A model generated the notes under the pieces. That model saw nothing but the letters and a program-made list of their open reading frames with translations. It made no database searches and was not told where the DNA came from. Source: Homarus americanus (lineage: Eukaryota; Arthropoda; Malacostraca; Decapoda; Nephropidae). From it: 64,000 bases of DNA. Position numbers and translations under genes: made by a program. The stretch's first letter is position 1; every line of letters begins with the position of its first letter. Location: contig NW_024725521.1 in NCBI RefSeq assembly GCF_018991925.1, forward strand, positions 558,001 through 622,000, read 5' to 3'. Positions 1 through 10,626 of this stretch are shown here, piece by piece.

Positions 1-353
1 ACAACCTAAACAAACCTAACCTTATAGTTGAATAGGGTTAGGTTAGGATGGCTCGTGTAGCTTGATACACAGTTAAGTGGTCCTGTTTTGTTTTTTTAAC
101 TTTGGACTATGTGCTGTCCTAACCATAAGGTCAGATTAGTTTAGGTTGTCTGATTGTAAGTTATTTTGCAAAATTACCAATATGTATGCCGGTCATTTTG
201 CAAAATAACAGATTCCGCAAAAAAAACGTAACATATATACACTAGAGAAGTAATTGGATATACTGTAGATACTAGATAGCCATATAGATAGATAGATATA
301 ACGATACGCATAAATATTTGGATACATAGCTGTCTCCTCCCTCTCTTGTATAC

Positions 354-505
354 CCTTCCTGGGTCCACGATAAAAACCCCACCGGACAAAAACCCCAGGA
401 CAAAATCCCCACCGGACAAAAACCCCTAGGACAAAAGCTCCACCTCTACCGGTCAAAAACCCCATCTCTACTGGACAAAACCCACAATGGACAAAATCCC
501 CTCGC
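354..505 (-). repeat. Degenerate minisatellite, C-rich strand up
   Basis: About eight degenerate units of 17-18 bp built on ccccaccggacaaaa, with variants such as ccccaggacaaaa. The same unit occurs in reverse complement at 768-890, so the two blocks form an inverted pair around a spacer of about 260 bp. Open frames here are translations of the repeat and are not genes. Confidence 0.8.
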
Positions 506-767
506 AGTAAAAGATAAAACAAAATCTATTTATAGTTTTTAATAGCTAACATTATGAAATGTAATTTACCTGATAAAGAATAAACTAAAACATTATAAGC
601 ATCAACATTTACCTCAGGTTAAAAAAATAAGACGAAATCTATTTGGAGTTTTTATTAATTTCTTACAAAACCACTTTGAAAATATCTCTTATTGCAACCT
701 AACCTATCCTAACGGGTCCCCTGAGGTCTCAAAAAGTCAGGACAGTAATGGTAAGATCTAATATCAA

Positions 768-890
768 AGTGGGATTTTTGTCCGGTAGGGGTGGGGATTT
801 TGTCCTGTGGGGCTTATGTCCGGTGGGGATTTTGTCCTGGGATTTTTGTCCTAGGGGATTTTGTCCGGTAGGGTTTTGTCCGATTCCCAC
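768..890 (+). repeat. Degenerate minisatellite, inverted partner of 354-505
   Basis: Six to seven units related to ggggattttgtccggt. Read on the other strand they match the 354-505 block. The spacer between the blocks carries two direct copies of an AAATCTATTT...AGTTTTTA word (near 520 and 630). Confidence 0.8.
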
Positions 891-1135
891 CCTTCCCACA
901 CCAACACCCTCCCTCTCTTACCTTGTGGTGTCTACCCCTCCCCTTCCCTGCCCTCCTCCTCTCCCTCACCCTGGGACAGCTCAGGTGTTTCGGGGAGGAG
1001 GAGGGGGGGTGAGGCCACTCTGGCGTTCACGTATTTTTACCTTCACCTGTCAGGATCACAAATAATAACTAATTGTACTTGGGGGACGGTAGTGTAAGGT
1101 GAGCCGTTCCCCTCAACACACACCAGGAAATAGAA

Positions 1136-1525
1136 TCACGGAGAGGGAAAGAAGGAAGAGAAGAGAAGGAAAGGAAGGAAGATAATGGAAGGAAGAGAAG
1201 AAGGGAAGGAAGAAGAGAAAGAGGGATAGACAAGAGAAGTACGAAGATAGGGGAGGGGATAGAAGATGGAGGTAAGGATAACAGACAGAAGGGAATGAGC
1301 TGGAGGAAAAACAGGAGGACAAAGGGAGAGAATTAGAGAAAGAGAATGGCAGCGAAGAGAAAAAGGACAGAGGGAGAGAGAGATAATAGAGTGAGACGAT
1401 GACTGAAGAACGGAGAGGCAGGGAGAAAATGGGGAGAGGAGAGGGTCTAATTGGATAAAAAACAGGGAGAGGATGACAGTGGACATGATGAGAGGGGAGA
1501 GAGAGAGAGACGGGGGGAGGGAGTG
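1136..1525 (+). repeat. Purine-rich (GA) low-complexity tract
   Basis: About 390 bases that are almost entirely A and G on the plus strand (ggaaggaagagaag-type text). Open frames in it code for Ser/Leu/Pro-rich strings, the usual artefact of such tracts. No gene is supported. The flanks (890-1135 and 1526-2084) show only a short TTAGG-like stretch near 1685-1735 and nothing else recognisable. Confidence 0.75.
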
Positions 1526-2084
1526 TGTCACGAGCTGGTCGAGGTCAGTGCGCCAAGTTTAGGTGAGACGCTGGGATATTTATATTGTATGTGTTGTTGA
1601 TCTGCCCCCCAGAGGCTGCAGGTTACCTTACGGGGTGTGTGAGGTGGTGGTGTGAGACGGAACACACACACGTTACCTGGGTGGTTAGGTCAGGTTAGGA
1701 TAGATTAGGTCAGGTTAAATTAGAGAAAGTTAGGTGAGCATTTTTTCCTCTGCTGCATATAATGGCAACCCCGCTAAAAAAATAATCATGACTATCAATT
1801 ACTGTACTATCTACAAGCAAAATTTCCCAATTTCGTTCGGGTTAGATTCATACTATATAACCTTGATTGTCAGTTTGCCCTCCCCGACACGGGTAATTTG
1901 CTACCTTCCGCAATCGCCATGGCGATATCTCAGTCAGCGGTCCGTGGTCAATAGTAGCACCAAGGTGCACAACCTTAGCTCCCACAAGTTTTCCTTACTA
2001 CTTTTGATTTCCAATAATAACCCCCTCCTTTCCACCCACTCTGGTAAAAAAAAACGCATTTTCTCGAAGGTTCGTACGGTAAAT

Positions 2085-2185
2085 GTTCTTCGTAACTGAA
2101 CACGTACTATGGGCTCCTGCCTCCTGAACATGCGCCAGTGTTGGTCAAGATTGGTCTTAGGTTGGCTTACACTCGGTTCTGTCAT
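2085..2185 (-). pseudogene. Non-LTR retrotransposon, extreme C-terminal scrap
   Basis: The minus frame contains KTNLDQHWRMFRRQEPI, which resembles the C-terminal KTRLDQHWSRFRYIQEPV of the LINE near 9570-9610. On the plus strand at about 2218-2260, cccaagcggttaacagactg resembles the non-coding tail of the same LINE near 9655-9690. Two pieces of one family therefore lie in opposite orientation. The fragment has no function as it stands. Confidence 0.55.
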
Positions 2186-2279
2186 AGCAGTTTATTCCAA
2201 GGGTTCACAACCCCTGCCCAAGCGGTTAACAGACTGACAAGTGGTGAAGTTAAAGTAATGTCATTCACCAGTCCAGTAA

Positions 2280-2552
2280 TTGCTCACAGATATTACAGCT
2301 GCAGCTGTTAGGAGCCAAAGATACACCCTGGCCCACCTGTTGGCGTTTGCTGCTCAAATCTTAACACGTAAATGGAGAGACACTGAGACAGTCATTGAGA
2401 CACCTGTTTACCATTTAATGAGGTCAGGTGAGCAGTGGCGTACCACACGGCCATTACTCCTGGCTCACTCACAAGATGTCACTCAGAGTATTTCCTCTTT
2501 AATGTTTATAGTCCCACGAGCCAAGATCATTAATGGCAAAGGAAAGTTGTAA
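2280..2552 (+). other. Unassigned open frame, probably not a gene
   Basis: A 90-codon frame without low complexity (for example SQRYTLAHLLAFAAQ). I do not recognise it. A possible acceptor (cacag near 2289) and a possible donor (tcaggtgagc near 2425) would leave an exon exiting in phase 1, which does not join the phase-0 exon at 4326. It lies directly after LINE debris and could belong to it. From 2560 to 3330 I see only AT-rich unique sequence. Confidence 0.15.
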
Positions 2553-3334
2553 AAACAGTAGCATTAGCCGTTATGTCATCATAGCCACCTTACTTGTTCG
2601 TCGTAGTGTATGAGCGCCAACGATAATATTAGGCCGCAAGGCACGAGTCTAAAATAAATTAAGTTTGTTGATGCTCGTCGCTCGCGTCACTTTTTGTGTT
2701 GTACATAATAATTATTATGAGATCGTTTTTCTGATCCAAATTTGTGATTTTTTCTGACAATTCACAATGGTAAGAATAGATTGTTTTGTAAGTAAGTAAG
2801 GGTCTCTTCTGTTTCATGAACCGTATTTTTTAATACAAATTTATTAATCTGACGTAGTTCTACATTCTAATTTCGAAAATATATATATTTTTTAAAGAAA
2901 ATATTAGAAAGTACTGAAAATAAAAACAATATTTAGGGCTCTGAATAGATGGAAGAGGCTATCCTGTTATGGATGACACTCCCCCCCTCCCACATTACCA
3001 ATATTGGTTGTTCAACGTAAGCAGGGCTTTGCAATAGAGGGAAAATGTTGTTAAAACGGTAAAAAAATCCAAACAAACCTTTTAAAATCATACCTAACTT
3101 ACAAAAATCCTATAAATATGAAAGCTTACCTTATTCGTGTTAATGGGTGTTTAGTATGTGATGGTGGTGGCGTTTTCGAAAGCGAATTTTAACCTTTTTA
3201 TAGGTTAGGGAAAGTTAGTTAAGGTTTTCAATGGTTTGTTTGTTTCTCCAGCAAAATATAAATATTTTTTAAATCAGAATGTAAAACTACATGAGGTTCA
3301 TGTGTTTTTATTAGAACATTTTGCAGTTCATCAA

Positions 3335-4013
3335 ACCGAAAATATGTCATGGAAGCCACATGTCCACAACATTGCTAAAGGCCTAAAGCTGCTTCGCGAA
3401 AGCTGGGAATGCTGGCTGTACAGATGCCGTAGCTATTTCACTCATGAGCACTTGTTTCAAGTTTATAAGGGATTCAGTCGTCCTAACTTGGAGTACTGCT
3501 CTCATATCTGGGGTGGCTCTTCTGTCCAACTGTTAGGTAGGGTGGAGTCAAAGGCATTTCGTCTTATTGACAGTCCTCCGTTAGTTGATAATCTTTCTTC
3601 CCTTTCTCTTCGCTGCAATGTTGCTTCACTCTCTCTCTTTTACAAGTACAGTACTTTAACGGGCAATGTTCGGGGGATTTGACTTCCTGTGTACCGCCGG
3701 CAAGACCCAGGGCTCGTAACACTCGTCGTGCCCTCCGTTTGTCAGTGGATGTCGGTCACACTAGAATAATCCGTTATAGTACACCCTTCTTTCCTCACAC
3801 AGCCAAACTGTGGAATGCTCTGCCTTCATCTATGTTTCCATACTCATACAATGTCTCATTTCAAAGAGCTAGTTTTCCAGCATCTTCGTGGTGTAGACTA
3901 ATAAAATCTTTTTCTTTTCTATTTTTCGACCCCCGGGCCCCGTTGTGGATAGATGACCAGTGCCTGGTGGGCTATTCCCCTAAAAAAAAACAATGAAAAA
4001 AAAAAAAAAAAAA
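3335..4013 (+). mobile_element. 5'-truncated non-LTR retrotransposon (jockey-like RT C-terminus) with poly(A)
   Basis: The frame beginning NMSWKPHVHNIAKG runs through YRCRSYFTHEHLFQVYKGF, NLEYCSHIWGG and SSLSLRCNVASLS, then shifts frame near 3680 and continues with NTRRALRLSVDVGHTR and AKLWNALPSS. These are typical post-polymerase C-terminal sequences of jockey-like reverse transcriptases. The catalytic domain is absent. The copy ends in an A-rich tail (3985-4013), as expected after target-primed integration. A second copy of the family lies on the minus strand at about 26926-28195, with a matching 3' end (gatgacc...gtgggcta). Confidence 0.85.
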
Positions 4014-4325
4014 GGAAGACAATTCTAAGACCACAAATTTGGCATTTTATAAAGACCATCAGTGATGTTTGCCTTACAACATAATAAATACGATTTCAGC
4101 AACCAAATTTTAGTTAATTTTAAATTATTTTACAGCAAAATTTAATGTTTTACAGTATGTAATATCAAAACTTCGTTATATGATGTTTTAAGAATAGACT
4201 AAAGTATATGATGTAAGTTTTACTGCACTGTGTCAGTATCTGTTATAGCATGTTGTAGGTATTAGTAGTTCTTTCAACTGATGAACAGTACAGTTATAGA
4301 ATCACCTGCATCACTGTACACATAG

Positions 4326-4442
4326 GAGGTCGTACGCCAGGTGGCTGAAGCTGTGTCGCGTCCCAGCACACGCAGGAGGGCTGCTGCTGCTGTCGTAGCC
4401 GCTGCTGTCGTGCTGGCAGCCAGGCGCGCCGGGGAGAGACAG
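4326..4442 (+). CDS. Penultimate coding exon of an unidentified plus-strand gene
   Basis: A 117-bp GC-rich block, clearly unlike its AT-rich surroundings, lies between an acceptor (tgtacacatag) and a strong donor (gacag|gtgagt). Only one plus frame is open. It gives 39 codons, EVVRQVAEAV...RRAGERQ, rich in Ala, Val and Arg. It enters and leaves in phase 0, which fits the exon at 6031. I do not recognise the protein; the alanine/valine run followed by arginines could be a cytosolic helix next to a membrane, but that is a guess. Earlier exons would lie upstream, possibly outside the window. The long frame on the opposite strand here is its shadow. Confidence 0.55.
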
Positions 4443-4702
4443 GTGAGTCGTAAGGAGAGGAAGAGGAGAACTGATAGTGTAAAAGAAACAGAATAGACAT
4501 AGTGATGGGGGAAGAGAAAGAAAAGAACTAAATAAGTCCCATGGGTATATAAGTAGGGTGAAGTGGTACTGGTATGAAGAAGTTCGAGCTGTACAGTACT
4601 TAAAAAAATTTTTCGTACAGAATGAACAAGCCTTTTACCACAACTTGTAGTGCGAATCATATTGTAATTGTGTCAGATAACTACTGTACAGTACGAATCA
4701 TG

Positions 4703-5077
4703 GGGCGCCGGTGGTAGAAGTGGTACCACTCGTCTCGCAAGCGAGATGTCACGGGTTCGATTCCCGGGCCGGTGGAAAAGTTGTTTGGACATACTTCCTA
4801 GCCCCAATTGGTCCCTGTTCACCTAGCAGTAAAGTAGGGACCTGTTGTAAATCAAAAGTTGCAAATTCGTATTCAGGGAAAGTTGTTGGAGCGTCCAATA
4901 ACTTGATGACAAAAACGATTGACTCTTCAGGCTTCTACGCCCTTAACTCATGAGACATAAAGGCAAGCATGAACTTAGCATGCTTCCCTGTTGGGCGCTG
5001 TAAACGCTTCTGTGCTTCACCTTACACAAGGATGTAGGGGGGTGTCCAATAAATAACCAATAAAAAAATAAATAAAA
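4703..5077 (+). mobile_element. tRNA-derived SINE with 13-bp target site duplication
   Basis: The head is tRNA-like. A box A (tggtagaagtgg, 4712-4723) and a box B (ggttcgattcc, 4754-4764) form the RNA polymerase III promoter, and cggg/cccg pairs across the T arm. The head is followed by an unrelated body and an A-rich, AATAAA-like tail. Direct repeats agtacgaatcatg flank it exactly (4690-4702 and 5078-5090). It sits in the intron between 4442 and 6031. It is not a functional tRNA: the acceptor stem is incomplete and the transcript would run on into the body. The plus frame MVEVVPLVSQARC is carried by the SINE. Confidence 0.88.
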
Positions 5078-5448
5078 AGTACGAATCATGTTGTGTTTGT
5101 GTCAGATAACTACTCGTCTACTCAGTTATACTTCAACAGAGTTAATTACTGTCAAATATATGTCAAAGTTGTCTCTTTCGACAACACAAAACTCGGCAAT
5201 AGGACAGTTACCCATCAAAAAATTTTGACATAGTTATTCTTCAGCCAAAGCAATTACTGTACAGTATATATAGCCCCCTTACTGCAAGTCTTGAGATAGT
5301 TACCCCATGGTACAAAGATAGTTTCACCCTTTGCTAAATATTTGGGCTAATGGGATAGTATTTGTGGTAGCCAGTACAGTCTATTCCTCCTCCTCCTCCT
5401 AACTGCTATTTTATTTCCGTTCAAGTTTCTATTACTGTAAACATTTTA

Positions 5449-5774
5449 CCAAGGGTGGATCCAGGAATATCAAAAGGGGGGGTCCAAGAAGTTGTGGGTG
5501 GGGGAACATGGCGAGCCCACCCAACTGGGAGAGGGGGGTGTAAGTCACCCAGAATTTTTTTAGAAACCTGACCAATATCATGAGTATTTTGAGGCCAATT
5601 TGAAGCCATGTGCACTTGATATTAGGAGATACAAGTATTCTGAAATCAATAGTAATTACATTTTGCTATAAAAAAAATGTACGAGTACAATAATATATCA
5701 AAGAAAAAATAATGGAATTTTCAAATTTATAAGGGGGGTCCAGACACCCCCCTTGGTTCTTGGATCTGCCCCTG
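5449..5774. mobile_element. MITE-like element with degenerate terminal inverted repeats
   Basis: The left end ccaagggtggatccagga pairs imperfectly with the reverse complement of the right end (cttggatctgcccctg). A gggggtcc motif lies just inside both ends. The size of about 326 bp and ends of the CAGGGGCnGATCCAGG type suggest a non-autonomous hAT-type MITE. I could not match an 8-bp target duplication, so the exact ends are uncertain. It lies in the same intron as the SINE. Confidence 0.5.
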
Positions 5775-6030
5775 AATACAACCTCGTTTAAGTGTGTTGC
5801 TATTAGTTGCTTTATGTTTTCTTGACCTTTGAGCATTACTCTGTGACCTCAACTTCAACTTACAGATTATTTGTGCCTGGCTTCTGTATTTCACTCTAGA
5901 AATATATTATCTATGTCTATTATTAAAATTAGGAACCCAGTAAGAGTTAGGAAGATTATAGAGAAGGTAAGAAAGTCTAGATTAATAAGAAAGTAAAGTG
6001 GGTTTTCTATGATACCGTTTCATTTAACAG

Positions 6031-6312
6031 AACAACAATAATACCGACAGCAGCAACAGAAGCCACCACAATAGTGTGACATCTCACCCTCCCACTACTG
6101 CCAACAACCACTTACGTGCTCTTAGTACTACTGATTCTTCAACAAGTTCACCAAGCAACAGGAGGTACAGCAGTAGCCATGACCATTCTGTGAATGCTAC
6201 ATTGGTTTCACCACAACCCATGATCCTCGTGGACCACAGAAGAATCATTGACCAAGATGGCAGAGAAGCAGAAACAATGGCCTCACTGAAACAAGACATG
6301 GCTATTATGTGA
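6031..6312 (+). CDS. Terminal coding exon of an unidentified plus-strand gene
   Basis: The acceptor is tttcatttaacag at 6018-6030. The exon then reads in phase 0 as NNNNTDSSNRSHHNSV, through a Ser/Thr/Asn-rich stretch (STTDSSTSSPSNRRYSSS), to a more charged end LVDHRRIIDQDGREAE and SLKQDMAIM, with TGA at 6310-6312. It joins the 4326-4442 exon in frame. The composition suggests a disordered, possibly phosphorylated cytosolic tail; the family is unknown. The first ATG-like start in this frame is not at the exon start, so this is not a stand-alone gene. The downstream 6313-7714 is AT-rich with AATAAA candidates at 7366-7371 and near 7391, which could end a 3' UTR of about 1 kb. Confidence 0.6.
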   Translation, partial: NNNNTDSSNRSHHNSVTSHPPTTANNHLRALSTTDSSTSSPSNRRYSSSHDHSVNATLVSPQPMILVDHRRIIDQDGREAETMASLKQDMAIM

Positions 6313-7714
6313 TGTTGTGATGTTCCCAAGTTCCTCACGAAACACACTACTCCATTAATTCATTTTATACACTCCCCTCCTTACCTTGACCCAGTACAAT
6401 GGACCAAGAGTTATTCAGATTAGTGTTTATGTTCTCATGAGCAGCTTAAACTTACATTAAGACTCTCTACAAGACAATACCCCCAAACAACTTAATTGAG
6501 CTGCTACGCTACACTGCCTTCCACTCATCCCAAACTACCACCTTTCTACGTACAGATCTTAGCTAAGGTTGGTTAGAGAGGACCCCTTGATGCATCTGTT
6601 GATCAGATAACAGTCATAACCTCCTTGGCAACCTATACATCCGACCACAACTGCTTATAGAATGTACAAACTCACTCCCGTCCCGAACTTTCTATATTCT
6701 TATCCATTACTAGAGAATGTTATTTTGTTTTAGAATATATTACAATACAGTAATCATTCCAAAGATTACTCAAGATGTACAGTACAGTAATGGCCTTCAA
6801 AATTACAATACAAGTTGGTACAAGATGACAATACAGAAAATTTTTATTGATACAGTACTGTATATATATGCTATTAAGTTAAAGAGTACTGTACTGTACT
6901 GTACTTAACTGAGCCCACAGGAAACTCAGTTATTTATTCAGTTATATAAACTTTTTTTTATATTATGTGACTGCATTACTGCTGTACACTTGGGCCTTGG
7001 ATTTTAGTTACAATACACAGTACTGTACAGTATATAGATTTTACTTTTATAGTCTCAGTTATAGAGCATTTTGTAATAGGATAGAGATTATTTTCTTGAT
7101 ATTTGCTGATTGAAAATGCATAATGACTGGTGTTCTTATATTAAATGTATTAATGTATAAATAACTCATCATTACAATACTCTGTTAAAAACATGTGAAC
7201 TAAATATTTTTACAATGTTTACTACAAATATTTAATCTGTTAAATATATTATGATGACAAATTCTATATCCTGTACTGTGTACTACGTAAAGATTGTCTC
7301 CCAGTTGAACAAACACTTATGTTTCCTGATCTAATTTACAATGTGAAATTCTATAATACAAATACAATAAAACATTATACAGTACAGTAAATAATAAAGA
7401 GGAATCCAATTGTAAATGCATCCTATTGTGAAGAAATATCCATAGTTTTACAAGTTTTGTTTTAATATGTATTACACTATTATTATTTTTTTTATTTCAT
7501 TAATTTTGAGTCAGCTTTTCCATGTCTCCCTTATAATTCTGTTAAGTTCTATGATTGTTCGGAAGACTGAAGTGACATAAAAGTTTAAATTCAGTAAATG
7601 AAGTGAATAAACAAAACAACATGTTAGTATCAGTATTATTTCTCTTCAATAAAAAGATTAATTTTGATCATCTTATAAATCTTATCAAAATTTTTGTCAT
7701 CCATCTGATAGATC
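6313..7714 (+). other. Probable 3' UTR and AT-rich intergenic sequence
   Basis: No coding exon is seen. The stretch is dense in the TACTGTACAGTA-type word (for example near 6778, 6855, 6890-6905, 7015 and 7378). AATAAA signals for a plus-strand transcript occur at 7366-7371 and near 7391. Confidence 0.35.
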
Positions 7715-9720
7715 TTATGACTGGGAGGGGTGTGGTTATCTATGCTTGGCGAGACCTTAGAGCCAGCCAGGTGAGGGTACAAAGGGAGAGGATGTTTTTG
7801 AAGAGTCCAAGTGGTGTAAAATTAAATTAAAGGGAGGGGACTTACTTATCGTCGGGTGTATCTACAGATCCCCAAACTGAGGCCCACTAAATCAAAGGAA
7901 CTTAAGAGCCTTAATAGACAACGTGGCGATGCTCAACCCTAGCCACCCCCTTATCATGGGGGACTTTAACTATGGCGATATCGACTGGAGAAACGAGTTC
8001 ACCCCAAATGACTTGAATAACCCTGCTACTCTTTTTGTGGAAACTCCGAGAGATAATTTTCTGTTCCAACATGTTAGAGACCCGACACATTACAGAGGGG
8101 AGCAAACACCCAAGCCACTAGACATCATCATAATAAACGAGGAGGGTATGGTGGCCAAACTGGAACACCTTGCCCCAGTTGGCACCAGTCACCATATAGT
8201 GTTGTCATTCAGATTTAACTGTTACCAAGTTCAAGATAAGTCCAGGCCAAGGTGCAAATATTACAAGGGAAATTACAACGGGATGAGGGAAGAGATGAGT
8301 GGTATCCACTGGTCTGACTCATTAAGGCACAAGAATGCAGACACTATGCTGAATATCATAACTAGCAAAGTGACCCATTTGATAGATAAATATATACCCA
8401 AGACCAATCCCAGTGCCTCTAGGAATACGAGGGGATCCCTACACATGAACCATGCAGTAGTTGACAAAGTTAAGAAGAAAACCCAGAAATTCAAGACGTG
8501 GGTTGGGTCAAACGATGAGCAGGACAAGATGATGTATGCAAGAGCAAGAAACCAAACAAAGGTTGTGTGTAGAAGGGCTGAAAAGGAGTTCCAGAGGCTG
8601 GTTGCAAGCGAGGTCAAGTCAAACCCAAAGGCGTTTTACCGCAAACAGTGTGTGGTGATTAATGGCACGAAATCATCATCTGTACCTGTCACAAACGAGG
8701 TATCACAGGGCAGTGTATTGGGCCCGCTGTTGTTTGTTTGTTTCATAAATGACATGCCTAACGTTGTACACTCCTCCATACAAATGTTTGCCGATGACGC
8801 CAAGTTATTTCGGGAAATCAAGAAACATGTGGATTGTGAAGAGCTGCAGAAGGATCTCTGTGAGCTCCAAGAATGGTCGAAGAAATGGCTGCTGAGATTC
8901 AATGTCACGAAGTGTAAGAGGATGCACCTGGGGCGTACCAACGGTAAGGAGGCGTATCATATGTCCCAACGGGATGAAGAAACTGCACTATTTGAGACTG
9001 AATGTGAGAAGGACCTTGGTGTGTATGTTGACAATGAGCTGAAGTTCTCAGGCCATTGCGAGAAGGTAAATCATGCAAATAAATTATTGGGTCTCATAAG
9101 AAAGTCGTTCAGATATCTAAACAGTCCGTCCCTCGTAACGATCTTCAAGAGTGAAGTGCTTCCCCCATCTGGAGTACTGTCATCCCGTCTGGTCCCCGAG
9201 ATATGCAAGGGACTTCAGTTGGTTGAAAATGTTCAAAGGAGGGCCACCAGACTGGTGCCTGCACTTCGGCACCTCAACTACCCTGAAAGATTGGAGCGCC
9301 TGAACTTGCCTAGCTTATACTACAGACGGGCAAGGGGGGACCTAATTGAGGTGTATAAGAATCTCAAGGGGCACTACTCAGCCGAGTGTCCTTACTTGGA
9401 GCTGGCGGACGCTTGCCCCACAAGGGGTCACAGCTCAAGATTGAAGAAGCCGTAGGCCCAGAAAACTGTGAGGGCAAACTTTTTTGGAGTGTGAGTTGTG
9501 AACTCTTGGAACAATCTACCAGAAAGTGGTGACGGCATCGAGTGTGAGCTCTTTCAAGACCAGACTTGACCAACACTGGAGCAGGTTCAGGTACATTCAG
9601 GAACCGGTTCATGCCCAGTACTTGCCAACAGTGCCTAACAGACGTGACCGATCGCCCAAGTGGCTAACGAGCCGATCAGTGGTGAAGAGGATAAATGTAA
9701 AAAGTAAGCTGTTGATAAAA
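7715..9720 (+). pseudogene. Broken non-LTR retrotransposon (endonuclease + reverse transcriptase)
   Basis: The APE-type endonuclease starts in pieces: GVVIYAWRDLRASQVRV near 7730 and, in another frame, GDLLIVGCIYRSPN near 7840. The main frame (7923-9455) opens with MGDFNYGDIDW, the conserved GDFN motif, and continues to SHHIVLSF, matching the SDH motif. The RT part holds GSVLGPLLFVCFIND and the catalytic FADD. About residue 240, FYRKQCVVINGTKSSS follows where the fingers domain and catalytic motif A should be, so a large internal deletion has removed half the active site. After a stop at 9455 the C-terminus resumes near 9500-9670 (VNSWNNLPES, KTRLDQHWSRF). The element cannot be autonomous. 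No clear poly(A) tail or target duplication was found. Confidence 0.9.
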
Positions 9721-9863
9721 AATGACATACACACAACTGCTGTTACTTGGGAATTATTCAAGAAGCAAAACTCATAGTATTCTTACTTATCTATGGCAGT
9801 GGCATATGCAGTATAGGGGGGGGAGGCCATGTGGCCAAGCCCTTTTGCTACTGTCCAACTCAT

Positions 9864-9885
9864 TCAACCCAAAGCTTTGGGTTGA
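9864..9885. repeat. Perfect 22-bp palindrome beside a (GA)n microsatellite
   Basis: tcaacccaaagctttgggttga reads the same on both strands and is directly followed by (ga)n at 9886-9902. The surrounding 9780-10040 has no other recognised feature apart from the poly(A) signal at 9994. Confidence 0.8.
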
Positions 9886-9993
9886 GAGAGAGAGAGAGAG
9901 AGACTATGTGGGTGAGCAATAGCAGTTATTAACTCATGGAAATACAGTTTGGATCACATTTACAATATACAAAACGACAATAATTTTAAATCT

Positions 9994-9999
9994 TTTATT
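9994..9999 (-). promoter_or_regulatory. Poly(A) signal AATAAA (minus strand)
   Basis: tttatt on the plus strand is AATAAA on the minus strand. It lies 45 bases past the stop codon at 10044, a fitting distance for the 3' end of the two-exon minus-strand gene fragment. Confidence 0.45.
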
Positions 10000-10043
10000 A
10001 AAAACATGGATTATATAGAAACTATGAGGGTAAATGAAAAGCT

Positions 10044-10626
10044 TTAGTCACCATGATAAAATTTGAAGAGTATGTTATCTGAAAGACATGGTGAAAATCT
10101 GGTTACATTACCAATGAAATACAAAGCTCACATCCTAGAAGACTAACTCCATTGACTAGCCCCTATAGACTTGATCACTTGTTGAACACACACATATATG
10201 CAAAATAACAAAAAAAAACAAGAAAATAAAAATAATTCTAATTCTGGACTCGGACCATTTCACCGTGAGTTCAAGTCATTACTGGGTAGTCCAACAATAA
10301 GAGTCACATATAGGGTCTGAAATTGTATGGTATCATGATAGTGAGGATACCAAGAAGGTAACTAAATTAAGATGCCAGAGAAGGATGGTAAGGCTTGAGG
10401 AAAGAAGAATAAAGCAGGTAGAGAAGTTGGACCTTCAAAAATTTTAAACATTATGAAGTAAACCATTTTTTCTGGCCCTGCATGTTAGTACAGCACAGTA
10501 CAGTAATAGATATTCCAATATCAATAGAGGCACATACTTACAGTTGATAAGGTTGTCATGGAAAGATATTAGTGTCCAGCTGCCAGGGACATAATTCATA
10601 GGACCTTCACTTGCATCATCTCTTTT
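10044..10626 (-). CDS. Last two coding exons of an unidentified minus-strand gene
   Basis: Exon A is 10542-10626 (85 bp), between acceptor attaacag and donor aact|gtaagt. Exon B is 10044-10078, after acceptor catgtctttcag, ending in TAA. Exon A is open in one frame only (KRDDASEGPMNYVPGSW...HDNLIN) and exits in phase 1. Exon B completes the split codon and reads YNILFKFYHGD-stop. The phase match, consensus splice sites and a poly(A) signal 45 bp downstream support a real gene end. The alternation of aromatic and polar residues suggests a beta-rich domain. I cannot name the family. Upstream exons should lie at higher coordinates, but I found no convincing one between 10626 and 16700. Recent retroposon origin is unlikely because an intron is kept. 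Confidence 0.5.

Noticed and set aside
4703..4775. A functional tRNA gene
   Set aside because: Boxes A and B are present, but the acceptor stem does not close, a SINE body and A-rich tail follow, and the whole is flanked by a 13-bp target duplication.
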